Source of the DNA: RGIG5579 sp045597125
GTDB taxonomy: Bacteria > Bacillota > Clostridia > Oscillospirales > SIG627
Assembly: GCA_045597125.1 (NCBI GenBank)
Contig: JAZODR010000021.1
Span: 35,643 to 99,642, forward strand
DNA length: 64,000 nt
Reading direction: 5' to 3'
The first letter of the stretch is position 1; the number at the start of each line of letters is the position of its first letter. Below the pieces are notes generated by a model, which was not told the origin of the DNA, did no database searches, and was given only the letters and a program-made list of their open reading frames with translations. A program made the position numbers and the translations under genes. Of this stretch, positions 26,979 through 34,514 are shown one piece after another.

Positions 26979-27686
26979 TTATCTTTCAATTCCAAGGTCT
27001 TCTAAAGTCAAAGAGGAATAGTCCTCTTCCTCTTCTGTTTGTGGGGGAGTGGGTTCATTTTTTGCTTCCTTAATGGGAATCATACGAAGTCCTAAGGAGA
27101 GTGTGTAGAAGAAATAATAAAGGAAAGGGGAAATGGCGAAAAATGAATAACGAAAATAAGAGGTATGACCCATAGGAAGTAGTTGGGAAAAGTAGAAAAA
27201 GGAGTATTTTTCTTGGAACAGCGCTGACAAAATCAGAAGCAAAATTTCAATTCCCAAATAAGAAAAAATCATAAGGGGAGCGATTTTTTTTGCGTCGGGT
27301 AAAAAAGCGGCAAAGGCGGAAAACACACCGATGAAAAGAATTCCCAGCATCGTTACAATTAAGGTGCCGTGGGTTTTTTCGTCCAGAAAAGAGGGGATGC
27401 GGAGTATGGCGTACAGGGTCATAGGCAGACAAGAAAGAAGTATTCCGATTCGCTCTTTATTTTGACAGAAGAAAACGGAAGCGCAAAGCAGAAAAAAGGG
27501 AGAAGCCATCCAAATGCAGTCTGCCACGGTACTCAAAAGACCGCTGTTTACTCCGATGGGAATTTCCCAACCATATTCGAAGCCCTTGGCATCGGAGTGC
27601 CAGGCCAGCGTGAAAAAGGTGAAAAAAAGCATCCCTGCAGAGAAGACTGCGGAAAGGGAAAGGAGGATTCGGCGGAGTGAGCTCAT
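26979..27686 (-). CDS. Polytopic membrane protein of unknown function
   Basis: Protein of 235 residues with about six hydrophobic segments and an acidic C-terminal tail (PTPPQTEEEEDYSSL, then TLEDLGIE). The reading frame is open from 27710, but AAGGAGAC lies six bases before the ATG at 27686. I do not recognise a family. It lies between the ceramidase-like lipoprotein and terS, and is divergent from terS across about 140 bp. Confidence 0.65.
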   Translation of the reverse strand: MSSLRRILLSLSAVFSAGMLFFTFFTLAWHSDAKGFEYGWEIPIGVNSGLLSTVADCIWMASPFFLLCASVFFCQNKERIGILLSCLPMTLYAILRIPSFLDEKTHGTLIVTMLGILFIGVFSAFAAFLPDAKKIAPLMIFSYLGIEILLLILSALFQEKYSFFYFSQLLPMGHTSYFRYSFFAISPFLYYFFYTLSLGLRMIPIKEAKNEPTPPQTEEEEDYSSLTLEDLGIER

Positions 27687-27764
27687 AGAAGTCTCCTTAT
27701 GGTTTTTCAAGTATCATAACACAAACCAGGCGTTTTAGCAAGATGATTTGAAACAAAAGCGAAA

Positions 27765-27799
27765 TGTCATTGTGCGTCACGGCTGGTGTAATATATAAT
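27765..27799 (+). promoter_or_regulatory. Promoter with direct-repeat operator of terS
   Basis: TGTCA-N5-CGTCA (27765-27779) with an overlapping weak -35 (TTGTGC) and a perfect -10 TATAAT (27794-27799). It has the same architecture as the promoter before the portal gene, with the start codon 29 bases past the -10 (30 at the portal gene). Sequence between operator and -10 is not conserved, so the shared parts look functional. Confidence 0.6.
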
Positions 27800-27827
27800 A
27801 TGGCAAAATAAAAAAGGAGAAAACACC

Positions 27828-28217
27828 GTGAAAAGATTGACCGAAGATATGGCAAGACAGCGAATCTGCGCCTATTTTGCCTCTCGCAGGGTGGAAAAGC
27901 GGGATTCGGATGGTAATGTGCTTGTGAATAAATGCGGGGAGGTGCTTTACGATGAAAAGCCTTGTACCGTTACGGGCCTTTCCCTTGCTCTGGGGTTTTC
28001 CCAAAGGGAAGAGCTTTTTGAAGTAAAAAATAAAAAAGTAAAAGTGCTCGTTGACCGAGCACTTTTGAAAATTGAAGAATATGCAGAGGAAAAGTTATTT
28101 TGTAAGGATACCTTCCACGGAGCAAAGCTTTTTCTGGAGGCCAACTATAAACGCTGGCAAGGAGAAGAAACCGAAGAGGTTGCAGGTCTTGGAGTTTGCT
28201 CTCAGTGGGCGGAGTAA
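27828..28217 (+). CDS. Terminase small subunit (P22 gp3-like)
   Basis: DNA-recognition subunit of a packaging motor, 129 residues. It shows the helix-turn-helix-like segment VTGLSLALGFSQREELFEV (about 46-64) and the C-terminal DTFHGAKLFLEANYKRW pattern seen in gp3-type small terminases. The start is GTG with AAAGGAGA seven bases upstream. The gene stands alone: its promoter matches that of the capsid block, 9.6 kb away. Its stop codon directly abuts the stop codon of the convergent thiamine pyrophosphokinase gene, with no terminator between. Confidence 0.78.
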   Translation: MKRLTEDMARQRICAYFASRRVEKRDSDGNVLVNKCGEVLYDEKPCTVTGLSLALGFSQREELFEVKNKKVKVLVDRALLKIEEYAEEKLFCKDTFHGAKLFLEANYKRWQGEETEEVAGLGVCSQWAE

Positions 28218-28826
28218 TCAAGGCTCGCGAATCAGATAAAAGGCGCCTTCGTGGATTTGGATGACGGTGCGTTTGGTTCCCTCGTTGCTGATGCCTAAGG
28301 TCAAAGACGGGGGAAGAGTCGCTTGTTCCAAGGGGTATTTTGCACCTGTTACCGAAATGATCCCCGTTCCGCTAAAGTCGAAAAGAGAAAAATAACCATC
28401 TGTAAAATTAAAGGTATGAATACCGCGCGTCAGGTAATATACCAGGTAATGCTCGTCTATTAGTATTCCCTCGGCATTGTTTTCTGCCAGAAAGGCAAGG
28501 ACTTGTAGATTTGCCAAGGAGTGGGAGAAGCGCTTTCCGCCCAAAGCGCCGTAAATGCGAAAATGTCGATATCCGCGGATAAGTCCTTCGCGAAGTGCTG
28601 CATGAATATCCGTATCGTCTTTGACAGGGGGGAGAACCACGGCTTGGATTCCCTCGGGGTTGTAGCCCAGAGAATCGCCGTCGCCGATGTAAAGATGGGG
28701 GCGGATGTTTGCTTTCGCAAGATGCTCATAGCCTGCGTCAGCAGCAATGAGAAAATCACTTGGGGCAAGGTGCAAAAGACTCTCGGAGAAATCTCCCGCG
28801 CCTACAACGTGGCAAATCTTTGGCAT
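28218..28826 (-). CDS. Thiamine pyrophosphokinase
   Basis: Enzyme of 202 residues converting thiamine + ATP to thiamine diphosphate. It has the N-terminal DFLIAADAGYEHLAKANIRPH and YIGDGDSLG motif (substrate/Mg site), the KDDTDIHAAL motif, and GGKRFSHSLANLQVL (usually GGRxDHxLAN; the Asp is Ser here). The C-terminal beta domain ends with GISNEGTKRTVIQIHEG. It is co-transcribed with thiT (three-base gap) under the TPP riboswitch. Confidence 0.9.
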   Translation of the reverse strand: MPKICHVVGAGDFSESLLHLAPSDFLIAADAGYEHLAKANIRPHLYIGDGDSLGYNPEGIQAVVLPPVKDDTDIHAALREGLIRGYRHFRIYGALGGKRFSHSLANLQVLAFLAENNAEGILIDEHYLVYYLTRGIHTFNFTDGYFSLFDFSGTGIISVTGAKYPLEQATLPPSLTLGISNEGTKRTVIQIHEGAFYLIREP

Positions 28827-28829
28827 AGT

Positions 28830-29477
28830 CTATCCTTTCTTGATAGTGGGGATTTTTGCAAGGCAGAATCCTGAAAATGCGGTAATAAGAATTTCGGGCA
28901 GCATATAAAGCCCGTTATAAATGACGGAATAGCAAATGGCAAGACCTGCGCCGCTGAAGGTCTTCATAACCCAAGCGGAGATGGCAAGGTCTTTTGCCGC
29001 GCTTTCCGTAAAGAACCATTCTGCCCAAGCGCCGTAAAAGATGGCGCCGGAAATTACGTGGAACAGGTAGCAAAGGGAAAGACCGAGAATGCTACCCCAT
29101 AGAATTGCCCATTTTTTGGAGAGACGGTTGCGAAAAACACCTGCAAGGCCTACGGAGGTGAAGGCAAGTACATAGTCCAGAAGCAAAATGAGAATGGCGA
29201 AGCCTGCGCCCATATAGGAATCGGATGTGGGTATAAACAGGGCGGAAACAGTCTTAAAGCCTACTGCCATTTGCATCAGAGCATACACGAAGGCGCTTCC
29301 CAGACCCCAGCTGATGCCGTACATCCAGGAGATGAGTACCAAAGGCAAAAGACTTGCCAGGGTAATGGTTCCTCCAAAGGGGAGATTGAGAAAGGGAATC
29401 CATTCGGATACGAAGGAAATTGCGGTACCCAAGGCAATGAGCATTGCCGAGGTAACCAGTTTTTGGGTTTTGTTCAT
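28830..29477 (-). CDS. thiT: ECF-type thiamine transporter substrate-binding subunit
   Basis: S-component of 215 residues with about six membrane segments. The N-terminal MLIALGTAISFVSEWIPFLNLPFGGTIT region and the WMYGISWGLGSAFVYALMQ segment match ThiT. It binds thiamine with high affinity and associates with the shared EcfA/EcfA'/EcfT energy module encoded elsewhere. AAGGAG lies before the ATG, just after the riboswitch terminator. First gene of the thiT-thiamine pyrophosphokinase operon. Confidence 0.93.
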   Translation of the reverse strand: MNKTQKLVTSAMLIALGTAISFVSEWIPFLNLPFGGTITLASLLPLVLISWMYGISWGLGSAFVYALMQMAVGFKTVSALFIPTSDSYMGAGFAILILLLDYVLAFTSVGLAGVFRNRLSKKWAILWGSILGLSLCYLFHVISGAIFYGAWAEWFFTESAAKDLAISAWVMKTFSGAGLAICYSVIYNGLYMLPEILITAFSGFCLAKIPTIKKG

Positions 29478-29490
29478 AACAAACTCCTTA

Positions 29491-29526
29491 AATAAAAATT
29501 CGCACAGGACGGAAGTCCCGTGCGAA
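29491..29526 (-). terminator. Riboswitch-controlled terminator of thiT
   Basis: A 12-bp stem (29526-29515 with 29510-29499, one G-U pair) with a TTCC loop and a T-rich tract lies between the TPP riboswitch and the thiT ribosome binding site, as expected for TPP-induced transcription termination. Confidence 0.78.
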
Positions 29527-29549
29527 CGCGAATTTGGTTCTCATAAAAA

Positions 29550-29628
29550 CTCCCTACGCCGGTATTATCCATCTCAGGTTAAAGGGTTTGCGGTTATCCG
29601 CATCTCAGCCGTTGATACAGCACCCCTG
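29550..29628 (-). ncRNA. TPP riboswitch (THI element)
   Basis: The minus strand carries the conserved blocks in order: GGGGTGC, GGCTGAGATG, ACCCTTTAACCTGA, GGATAATACCGGCGTAGGGA. These form the two-arm thiamine-pyrophosphate aptamer. It is followed by a terminator hairpin and thiT, so high TPP would shut off thiamine uptake and activation. Confidence 0.95.
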
Positions 29629-29653
29629 TTTTTCCGCTCATGTGCGTGGCATT

Positions 29654-29682
29654 ATTCTAGTCTTTTTTTCACGGTTTGTCAA
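29654..29682 (-). promoter_or_regulatory. Promoter of the thiT operon
   Basis: On the minus strand a perfect TTGACA (29682-29677), a 17-bp spacer and TAGAAT (29659-29654) lie just upstream of the riboswitch. The -35 overlaps the ribosome-binding region of the divergent terL gene. Confidence 0.8.
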
Positions 29683-29689
29683 GAGAAAA

Positions 29690-31057
29690 ATGAATGCAAC
29701 AGAAAAATTATTATCTTCCCTTCACCCTTTTCCGCCCCAAGAGGAGTTTTTCCGTGCCAAGGCGCGGAGGATTGCTTACGGCGGAGCAAGAGGAGGCGGG
29801 AAAAGCTTTGCTATGCGTGCAAAGCTGGTTTTACTTGCCCTGCGCTATTCGGGAATCCAAATTTTGCTTTTGCGCAGAAGCTTTCCCGAGCTTCGGGAAA
29901 ATCATATCAATCCCTTACGCCGATGGCTCCACGGTATTGCCCATTTTCGCGAATCTACCAAGGAGTTTATTTTCCCCTCAGGCTCTCGCATCAAATTGGG
30001 GTATTTGGCTGAAGAAGCCGACGCTTTGCAGTATCAGGGACAAGCTTACGAAGTTATCGGAATGGAGGAGGCGACTCAATTTACCGAGAGTCAGTATTAT
30101 GCCATGACTGAGTGTTGCCGACTTTCGGGAGCGATGCGGGAGAAATTCGTCCCGCGTATGTATTTTACAATGAATCCGGGTGGGGTGGGACACGCTTGGG
30201 TGAAAAGGCTTTTTATCGATCGGGATTATCGCGAGGGCGAGTGTGCCGAGGATTACGTGTTTATCCCCTCTACCGTTTATGATAACCGTTATTTGCTTCA
30301 GGAGAATCCCGAGTATGTGCGCAATTTGGAGAGTCTTCCTCCTTTGCGGAGAAAGGCGATGCTGGAGGGGGATTGGGATGCCTTTGAGGGGCAATATTTT
30401 ACCGAATTTGACCGAAGCCGTCACGAAATCGAGCCCTTTGAGATTCCAAAAACTTGGCATCGTTTTGCGGCAATGGACTATGGTCTGGATATGACCTGTT
30501 GTCTGTGGTTTGCCTATCCGCCCGACAGAAGCCGCCTTGTGGTTTATCGGGAACTTCATGAGCCCGATTTGGTGCTGTCCGAAGCGGCCGGAAAAATTGC
30601 AGAAATGACGGGAGGAGAGACTTTGCGCTATATTGCAGCTTCTCCTGACCTTGCCGGAAGACGGCAGGACGTGGGGAAAACAGGTTTTGATATTATGGCT
30701 GCCGGTGGATTGAAAGGTCTTATTCCCGCGGAGAACAGCCGTATTCCCGGTTGGCGTCGGGTACGGGAATTTTTACGGGCGAATGGGGAGAAGGGAGCCT
30801 ATTTCGGCATTTTTTCTCCTTGCCGTAATCTTCTTCGCACCTTGCCGCGGCTGACCTTTGACCCCGTGCATACCGAGGATACCGCTTTGACGCCTCACGA
30901 AATTACTCATGCGCCTGATGCCTTGCGCTACGGACTTGCCTCTTTGTCTTTTTTGCCCGGAGAAAAACAGGAAACCAAGGAGCGGATTCGAGATTTGCGT
31001 ACAGAATTTTTTGGAAAAAAAGGCAGTGACCCTTACTTTGATTTTTTGAAAAAGTAA
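29690..31057 (+). CDS. Terminase large subunit (packaging ATPase-nuclease)
   Basis: Phage-type DNA packaging motor of 455 residues, apparently fully functional. Walker A GGARGGGKS (31-39), Walker B IGMEEATQF with E126/E127, coupling motif TMNPGG (160-165), and the RNase-H-like nuclease aspartates D263 (MDYG), D320 (SPD) and D410 (HAPDALRY). The reading frame is open from 29534 through the riboswitch region; the ATG at 29690 fits the usual distance to Walker A, but its ribosome binding site (AAGAG) is weak. No clear promoter is visible on this strand. It lies alone, divergent from thiT, 1.5 kb past terS. Confidence 0.85.
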   Translation: MNATEKLLSSLHPFPPQEEFFRAKARRIAYGGARGGGKSFAMRAKLVLLALRYSGIQILLLRRSFPELRENHINPLRRWLHGIAHFRESTKEFIFPSGSRIKLGYLAEEADALQYQGQAYEVIGMEEATQFTESQYYAMTECCRLSGAMREKFVPRMYFTMNPGGVGHAWVKRLFIDRDYREGECAEDYVFIPSTVYDNRYLLQENPEYVRNLESLPPLRRKAMLEGDWDAFEGQYFTEFDRSRHEIEPFEIPKTWHRFAAMDYGLDMTCCLWFAYPPDRSRLVVYRELHEPDLVLSEAAGKIAEMTGGETLRYIAASPDLAGRRQDVGKTGFDIMAAGGLKGLIPAENSRIPGWRRVREFLRANGEKGAYFGIFSPCRNLLRTLPRLTFDPVHTEDTALTPHEITHAPDALRYGLASLSFLPGEKQETKERIRDLRTEFFGKKGSDPYFDFLKK

Positions 31058-31086
31058 TTGACGAAGCGGCACTTCTTTGGTACACT
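31058..31086 (+). promoter_or_regulatory. Promoter of the QueG-like gene
   Basis: TTGACG (31058-31063), a 17-bp spacer and TACACT (31081-31086) begin directly at the terL stop codon, followed by GGAGG and the ATG at 31103. Confidence 0.65.
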
Positions 31087-31102
31087 TTTTTCGGAGGGTA
31101 TT

Positions 31103-31906
31103 ATGTTAAAACCGTTTTTCAATCAGGAAAAAATTGAATATTTTGCTGCTCTTTCTCCCAAAGACATTATTCTTTGGGACCGTGAAAAATTTGACCGTTT
31201 GGAAGCACAGATGGGGAAAATTAAAAGTGTGGTGGTCTTTCTTATTCCCTACAATGCGGGGCAAAAAACCACCAATTTGTCCGTTTACGCCCAGGTGAAG
31301 GATTATCATCTGTATCTGCGAGAACTTTCCGCGCGGTTGGATGTTTTTTTGAAAGAGAAAGGGATTCAAGTTGCTTTTCGAGGCTTTGCGGATTCTTCTC
31401 CCTTGGCTGAACGGGAAACTGCCCTTGCGGCAGGGCTTGGCGTGATGGGGGAAAATGGACTTCTGATTCATCCTAAGTACGGCTCCTTCTTTTTTATCGG
31501 TGCTTTCTTTTTTACGGAATGTCTGCTGCCGAATGGAACGAAGGAAGAGGCGGAAAAGTGTCTTTCCTGCGGTGCTTGTAAAAAGGCTTGTCCCACGGGT
31601 GCGATTTTGGATTCTAAGAGGGAAATGTGTCTGTCACTGATTTCTCAGAAGAAAAATCGAACTGCTGAGGAGGATGCATTGCTTGCAAAGGCGGATTGTA
31701 AATGGGGCTGTGATCTTTGCCAGAATGTTTGCCCGATGAATCAAAACGCGGCTTTAACCCCAATTCCTTTTTTTCAAAATGATCATATAACCCATCTTAC
31801 TCTTGATACGGCAGAATTACCGAAAGGGGAATTTCTTTCCCGCGCTTTTTCTTGGCGGGGCAGAGAACTGATTCGTAAAAATTTGAAGAAAACATATACG
31901 GAGTAA
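31103..31906 (+). CDS. QueG-like epoxyqueuosine reductase family protein
   Basis: Iron-sulfur protein of 267 residues. It has the QueG N-terminal region (RGFADSSPLAERETALAAGLGVMGENGLLIHPKYGSF in outline) and two 4Fe-4S cluster motifs: CLSCGACKKACP (about 153-164), and CKWGCDLCQNVCP (about 197-209). QueG reduces epoxyqueuosine to queuosine in tRNA using cobalamin. This protein is shorter than classical QueG (about 350-380 residues), lacking the C-terminal HEAT-like part, so it may be a QueG-like variant. The reading frame is open from 31058, but the promoter and GGAGG favour 31103. Confidence 0.8.
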   Translation: MLKPFFNQEKIEYFAALSPKDIILWDREKFDRLEAQMGKIKSVVVFLIPYNAGQKTTNLSVYAQVKDYHLYLRELSARLDVFLKEKGIQVAFRGFADSSPLAERETALAAGLGVMGENGLLIHPKYGSFFFIGAFFFTECLLPNGTKEEAEKCLSCGACKKACPTGAILDSKREMCLSLISQKKNRTAEEDALLAKADCKWGCDLCQNVCPMNQNAALTPIPFFQNDHITHLTLDTAELPKGEFLSRAFSWRGRELIRKNLKKTYTE

Positions 31907-31937
31907 ATTTTTTACTCCGTATATGTTGATTTTTTTT
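31891..31937 (+). terminator. Intrinsic terminator of the QueG-like gene
   Basis: A perfect 17-bp stem (31891-31907 with 31910-31926) includes the stop codon and is followed by a run of T residues. Confidence 0.85.
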
Positions 31938-31996
31938 GTACAAACAGGTAAAATATAACATATAAGCCCTATAAAAACAATGAAAGAGAGATTTTT

Positions 31997-32815
31997 ATGA
32001 AAAATGTTTGTGTAATCACGGGTGGCGGCAGTGGAATGGGTCTTGCCGCGGCAAAATTTATGCCCAAGGAAAAAATTATCGTTGTAACCGGTCGTACCTT
32101 ATCTAAGCTTGAAAAAGCAGTTAATGAACTGACCGAGCTTGGTTATGAAGCTTATGCAAAGACCTGCGATACCTCCAAGAGAGAAGAGGTCATCGCCCTT
32201 GCAGATTATGCCGCAAGTCTTGGTGTAATCAAGAATGTGATTCATTCAGCCGGGCTTTCTCCTGCAATGGCAAAGCCTGAGCAGCTGATGCGTGTTAATG
32301 CCCTTGGAACAGTCTATGTGAATCAGGAATTTTCCAAGAGAATGAAGGATGGCGGTGTTATCGTAGATATTTCTTCTAATTCTGCATATATTCTCCCTGA
32401 TTTTCTTGTCAGCAAAAAGACCTTTTTGTTGGCAGATACCGATGAGGAGCTTTTCTTGAAAAAGGCTCTGAAGATGAGTAAAATGATTAAGGATGAATAC
32501 AAATCTTCCGGTCTTGCCTACGGAATTTCTAAAAAGTTTGTCATTTGGTATGCTGCAAAGTGCGCTTTTGAATATGGAGAAAAGGGAATTCGCGTGGTTT
32601 CCTTCAGCCCCGGACTGATTGATACCGATATGGGTAAATTGGAGGCACAGGAAGGAGCAGCTCTTCTCAAAACTTGTGCGGAAAAGCGTATGGGTCGCCC
32701 GGAGGAATTGGGTTACGCTATTGCAACGGTTGCCGATGAGCGCAACGGATATCTTGCAGGTGTTGATATTCTATGTGATGGCGGCAGTGTGGTGGGCAAA
32801 CGTTTTGTTAAATAA
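31997..32815 (+). CDS. Short-chain dehydrogenase/reductase
   Basis: NAD(P)-dependent oxidoreductase of 272 residues with the SDR glycine-rich motif TGGGSGMG (about 8-15), HSAG, the catalytic Y-x-x-x-K in YGISKKF (about 177-183) and the PGLIDTDMG cofactor segment. Substrate cannot be named; steroid, sugar-alcohol or general alcohol dehydrogenases share this pattern. Single gene with GAGAG upstream and a strong terminator downstream. Confidence 0.88.
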   Translation: MKNVCVITGGGSGMGLAAAKFMPKEKIIVVTGRTLSKLEKAVNELTELGYEAYAKTCDTSKREEVIALADYAASLGVIKNVIHSAGLSPAMAKPEQLMRVNALGTVYVNQEFSKRMKDGGVIVDISSNSAYILPDFLVSKKTFLLADTDEELFLKKALKMSKMIKDEYKSSGLAYGISKKFVIWYAAKCAFEYGEKGIRVVSFSPGLIDTDMGKLEAQEGAALLKTCAEKRMGRPEELGYAIATVADERNGYLAGVDILCDGGSVVGKRFVK

Positions 32816-32850
32816 AAAAATCGGAGTGAACATTTCACTCCGATTTTTTT
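32814..32850. terminator. Bidirectional intrinsic terminator
   Basis: A perfect 17-bp stem (32814-32830 with 32834-32850) with a CAT loop and flanking A/T runs lies between the SDR gene and the convergent araM-like gene. Confidence 0.88.
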
Positions 32851-34142
32851 GCTTCTAAGCCAAGATCCCAAAGCAGACGGGACAGTACGTATTTGTCACG
32901 GATATCAGCGGTGAAAAGGAAAACATCGGGGGTGTCGTCATCTTCTGCACCTATATGAGAAGGGAGCTTTGGCATTTGAATCTTATCAAACAAAGCGTCA
33001 AGGGTTTGGGGAGAGGGGACTTCTTCTTTGATAATGGAAAGGATTTCATCCCAATGAGACACAATGGTCTCCAGACGTTTGGCGTGGCCTTCGGGATGGT
33101 ATTTTCCTTCTTTTTGCTCTAATGCGATCATTGCTTCGGCGCCTTTACCGAGAAAGGCGCGTAGTTTTTTTGCTTTTTCTGTATAGTCGAAGCGCTCTGC
33201 ATGACGAAGGGCAAGATTTTTATCGGGAGTGACAGAGAGCAGCTTCGCATAAAGTTTTGCGGCAATTCTCGTGCCTACGGCGCACTGTAGACCGTGCAGA
33301 TCCGCCTTTTTACCGTGAGCTAAGGAGTGCATTTCCCAAACGTGGGAAATATAATGCTCCACACCCGAAGCGGGACGGGATACTTCTGCATAAGCCATGG
33401 CAAGACCACCCAGTATAAGCCCGTCAAATACGGCTTCTACTGCTTTTTCTTCGCGGTTAAGTAAGCCATCGGCATTGTTTACGCATTTTTGCACCGCTTC
33501 GCGAACAAGACGTGCAATTTCTTCACAGTAATATTCACCTGTGATCAGATTGCCGATGCGCCATTCGCAGATGCTGATATATTTTGCTAACATATCTCCC
33601 AGGCCTGCGCGAAGCATTTTCATAGGAGCGTTTTTCAGGATTTCTGTATCACCGATGATTACGCAGGGACAGCAGGAGGGGATGGAAACCTTCAGCCCGT
33701 CACGAACCATGGAGGAACTTTCGGAAGCAAAGCCATCCATAGAGGGTGCGGTTGCTACGGTAAACAGGGGATTGCCGGTACTGCTTGCCAAAATTTTTGC
33801 CAGATCTCCGATGACACCGCTTCCAATAGCAATAATTGAGTCGCAAGTGGTGTCGTAATGAAGAAGAACGGAGCCCATTGCGAACTCGTCAGGCTCAATA
33901 TGTTCTCCCGAGAGAATACATTCCGAAAAGGAAATGTTTTCATTTTTAAGGAGAAAATTGACCTTCTCGCCTGCCGCTTTGTAGGTGTTCTGATCGGAGA
34001 GAAGGAAGGGCTTTTTTACATCCTTTTCCCGAAGAATATCAGGCAAAGAGGATAAAACACCCTTTCCGCTTAAAACTTTTTCTACCCGGCTTTTGTGAAT
34101 CTTTCCGCAGAAGGGGCAAGGGGTATTGGAATCAAATTTCAT
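32835..34142 (-). CDS. sn-glycerol-1-phosphate dehydrogenase (AraM/EgsA family)
   Basis: Iron-containing-alcohol-dehydrogenase-fold enzyme of 435 residues that would reduce dihydroxyacetone phosphate to sn-glycerol-1-phosphate. It shows IIAIGSGVIGDLAKILAS (NAD site), TAPSMDGFASESSSM, AGLGDMLAKYISICEWRI and VEHYISHVWEM with His residues for the metal. An N-terminal extension has a CPFCG motif (Cys9, Cys12) that may bind zinc. In Bacillus, AraM sits in the arabinose operon; here a GH127-type glycosidase gene is two genes upstream. It follows the ABM gene by 14 bp. Confidence 0.87.
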   Translation of the reverse strand: MKFDSNTPCPFCGKIHKSRVEKVLSGKGVLSSLPDILREKDVKKPFLLSDQNTYKAAGEKVNFLLKNENISFSECILSGEHIEPDEFAMGSVLLHYDTTCDSIIAIGSGVIGDLAKILASSTGNPLFTVATAPSMDGFASESSSMVRDGLKVSIPSCCPCVIIGDTEILKNAPMKMLRAGLGDMLAKYISICEWRIGNLITGEYYCEEIARLVREAVQKCVNNADGLLNREEKAVEAVFDGLILGGLAMAYAEVSRPASGVEHYISHVWEMHSLAHGKKADLHGLQCAVGTRIAAKLYAKLLSVTPDKNLALRHAERFDYTEKAKKLRAFLGKGAEAMIALEQKEGKYHPEGHAKRLETIVSHWDEILSIIKEEVPSPQTLDALFDKIQMPKLPSHIGAEDDDTPDVFLFTADIRDKYVLSRLLWDLGLEAKKSE

Positions 34143-34156
34143 CTTTTTTCCTCATT

Positions 34157-34444
34157 TTACAGATTGTCGTACATTTCTGTATGAAGGATATATTTTTCCT
34201 TGATGGCTTTTAGGTCCTTGATATGAGGCTGGGAGAGATGTACCTGTTGATGCGCTTTGCTTTTCCATTCCTCGAAAAGAAGAACGGTGTCTTCATCCCA
34301 GGATTTGAAATAGTAATCGTAGCGGAGGCATCCGTCTTCACGACGAACTTTATTTGCTACGCCGCTTTTCTCCAGCTCTTCCACGAATTTTCTTCCGTAG
34401 CCGTCCTTTGCCAGGTAAACGACTGTAAGGGAGTAAGTTGCCAT
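34157..34444 (-). CDS. Antibiotic biosynthesis monooxygenase (ABM) domain protein
   Basis: Small ferredoxin-like-fold protein of 95 residues, similar to YgiN-type quinol monooxygenases. FVEELEKSGVANKVRREDGCLRYDYY (in outline), then VLLFEEWKSKAHQQVHLSQPH is the family core. Such proteins oxidise quinols or act as small-molecule chaperones or isomerases. It lies 14 bp upstream of the AraM-like gene on the same strand, probably one operon, with TTTTTTC-rich spacer and GGAG before the start. Confidence 0.82.
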   Translation of the reverse strand: MATYSLTVVYLAKDGYGRKFVEELEKSGVANKVRREDGCLRYDYYFKSWDEDTVLLFEEWKSKAHQQVHLSQPHIKDLKAIKEKYILHTEMYDNL

Positions 34445-34463
34445 AATGTTTCTCCTTTTTTAT

Positions 34464-34503
34464 AAAACCTCTATGGTAGTTTTTCTACCATAGAGGTTTT
34501 TTG
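34464..34503 (-). terminator. Intrinsic terminator of the GH127-like gene
   Basis: A perfect 16-bp stem (34464-34479 with 34485-34500) lies between the glycosidase gene and the ABM gene. T-tracts lie on both sides, so it can also act on the plus strand. Confidence 0.75.
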
Positions 34504-34514
34504 TACTGCCTAAA

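Noticed and set aside
29534..29689. 52-codon N-terminal extension of the large terminase
   Set aside because: It would be translated from the antisense of the TPP riboswitch, has no ribosome site and is not needed for the Walker A spacing.
18192..31057. Ordinary integrated prophage
   Set aside because: No integrase, repressor, lysis or att repeats near, and cell operons with their own terminators lie between the phage-like loci.
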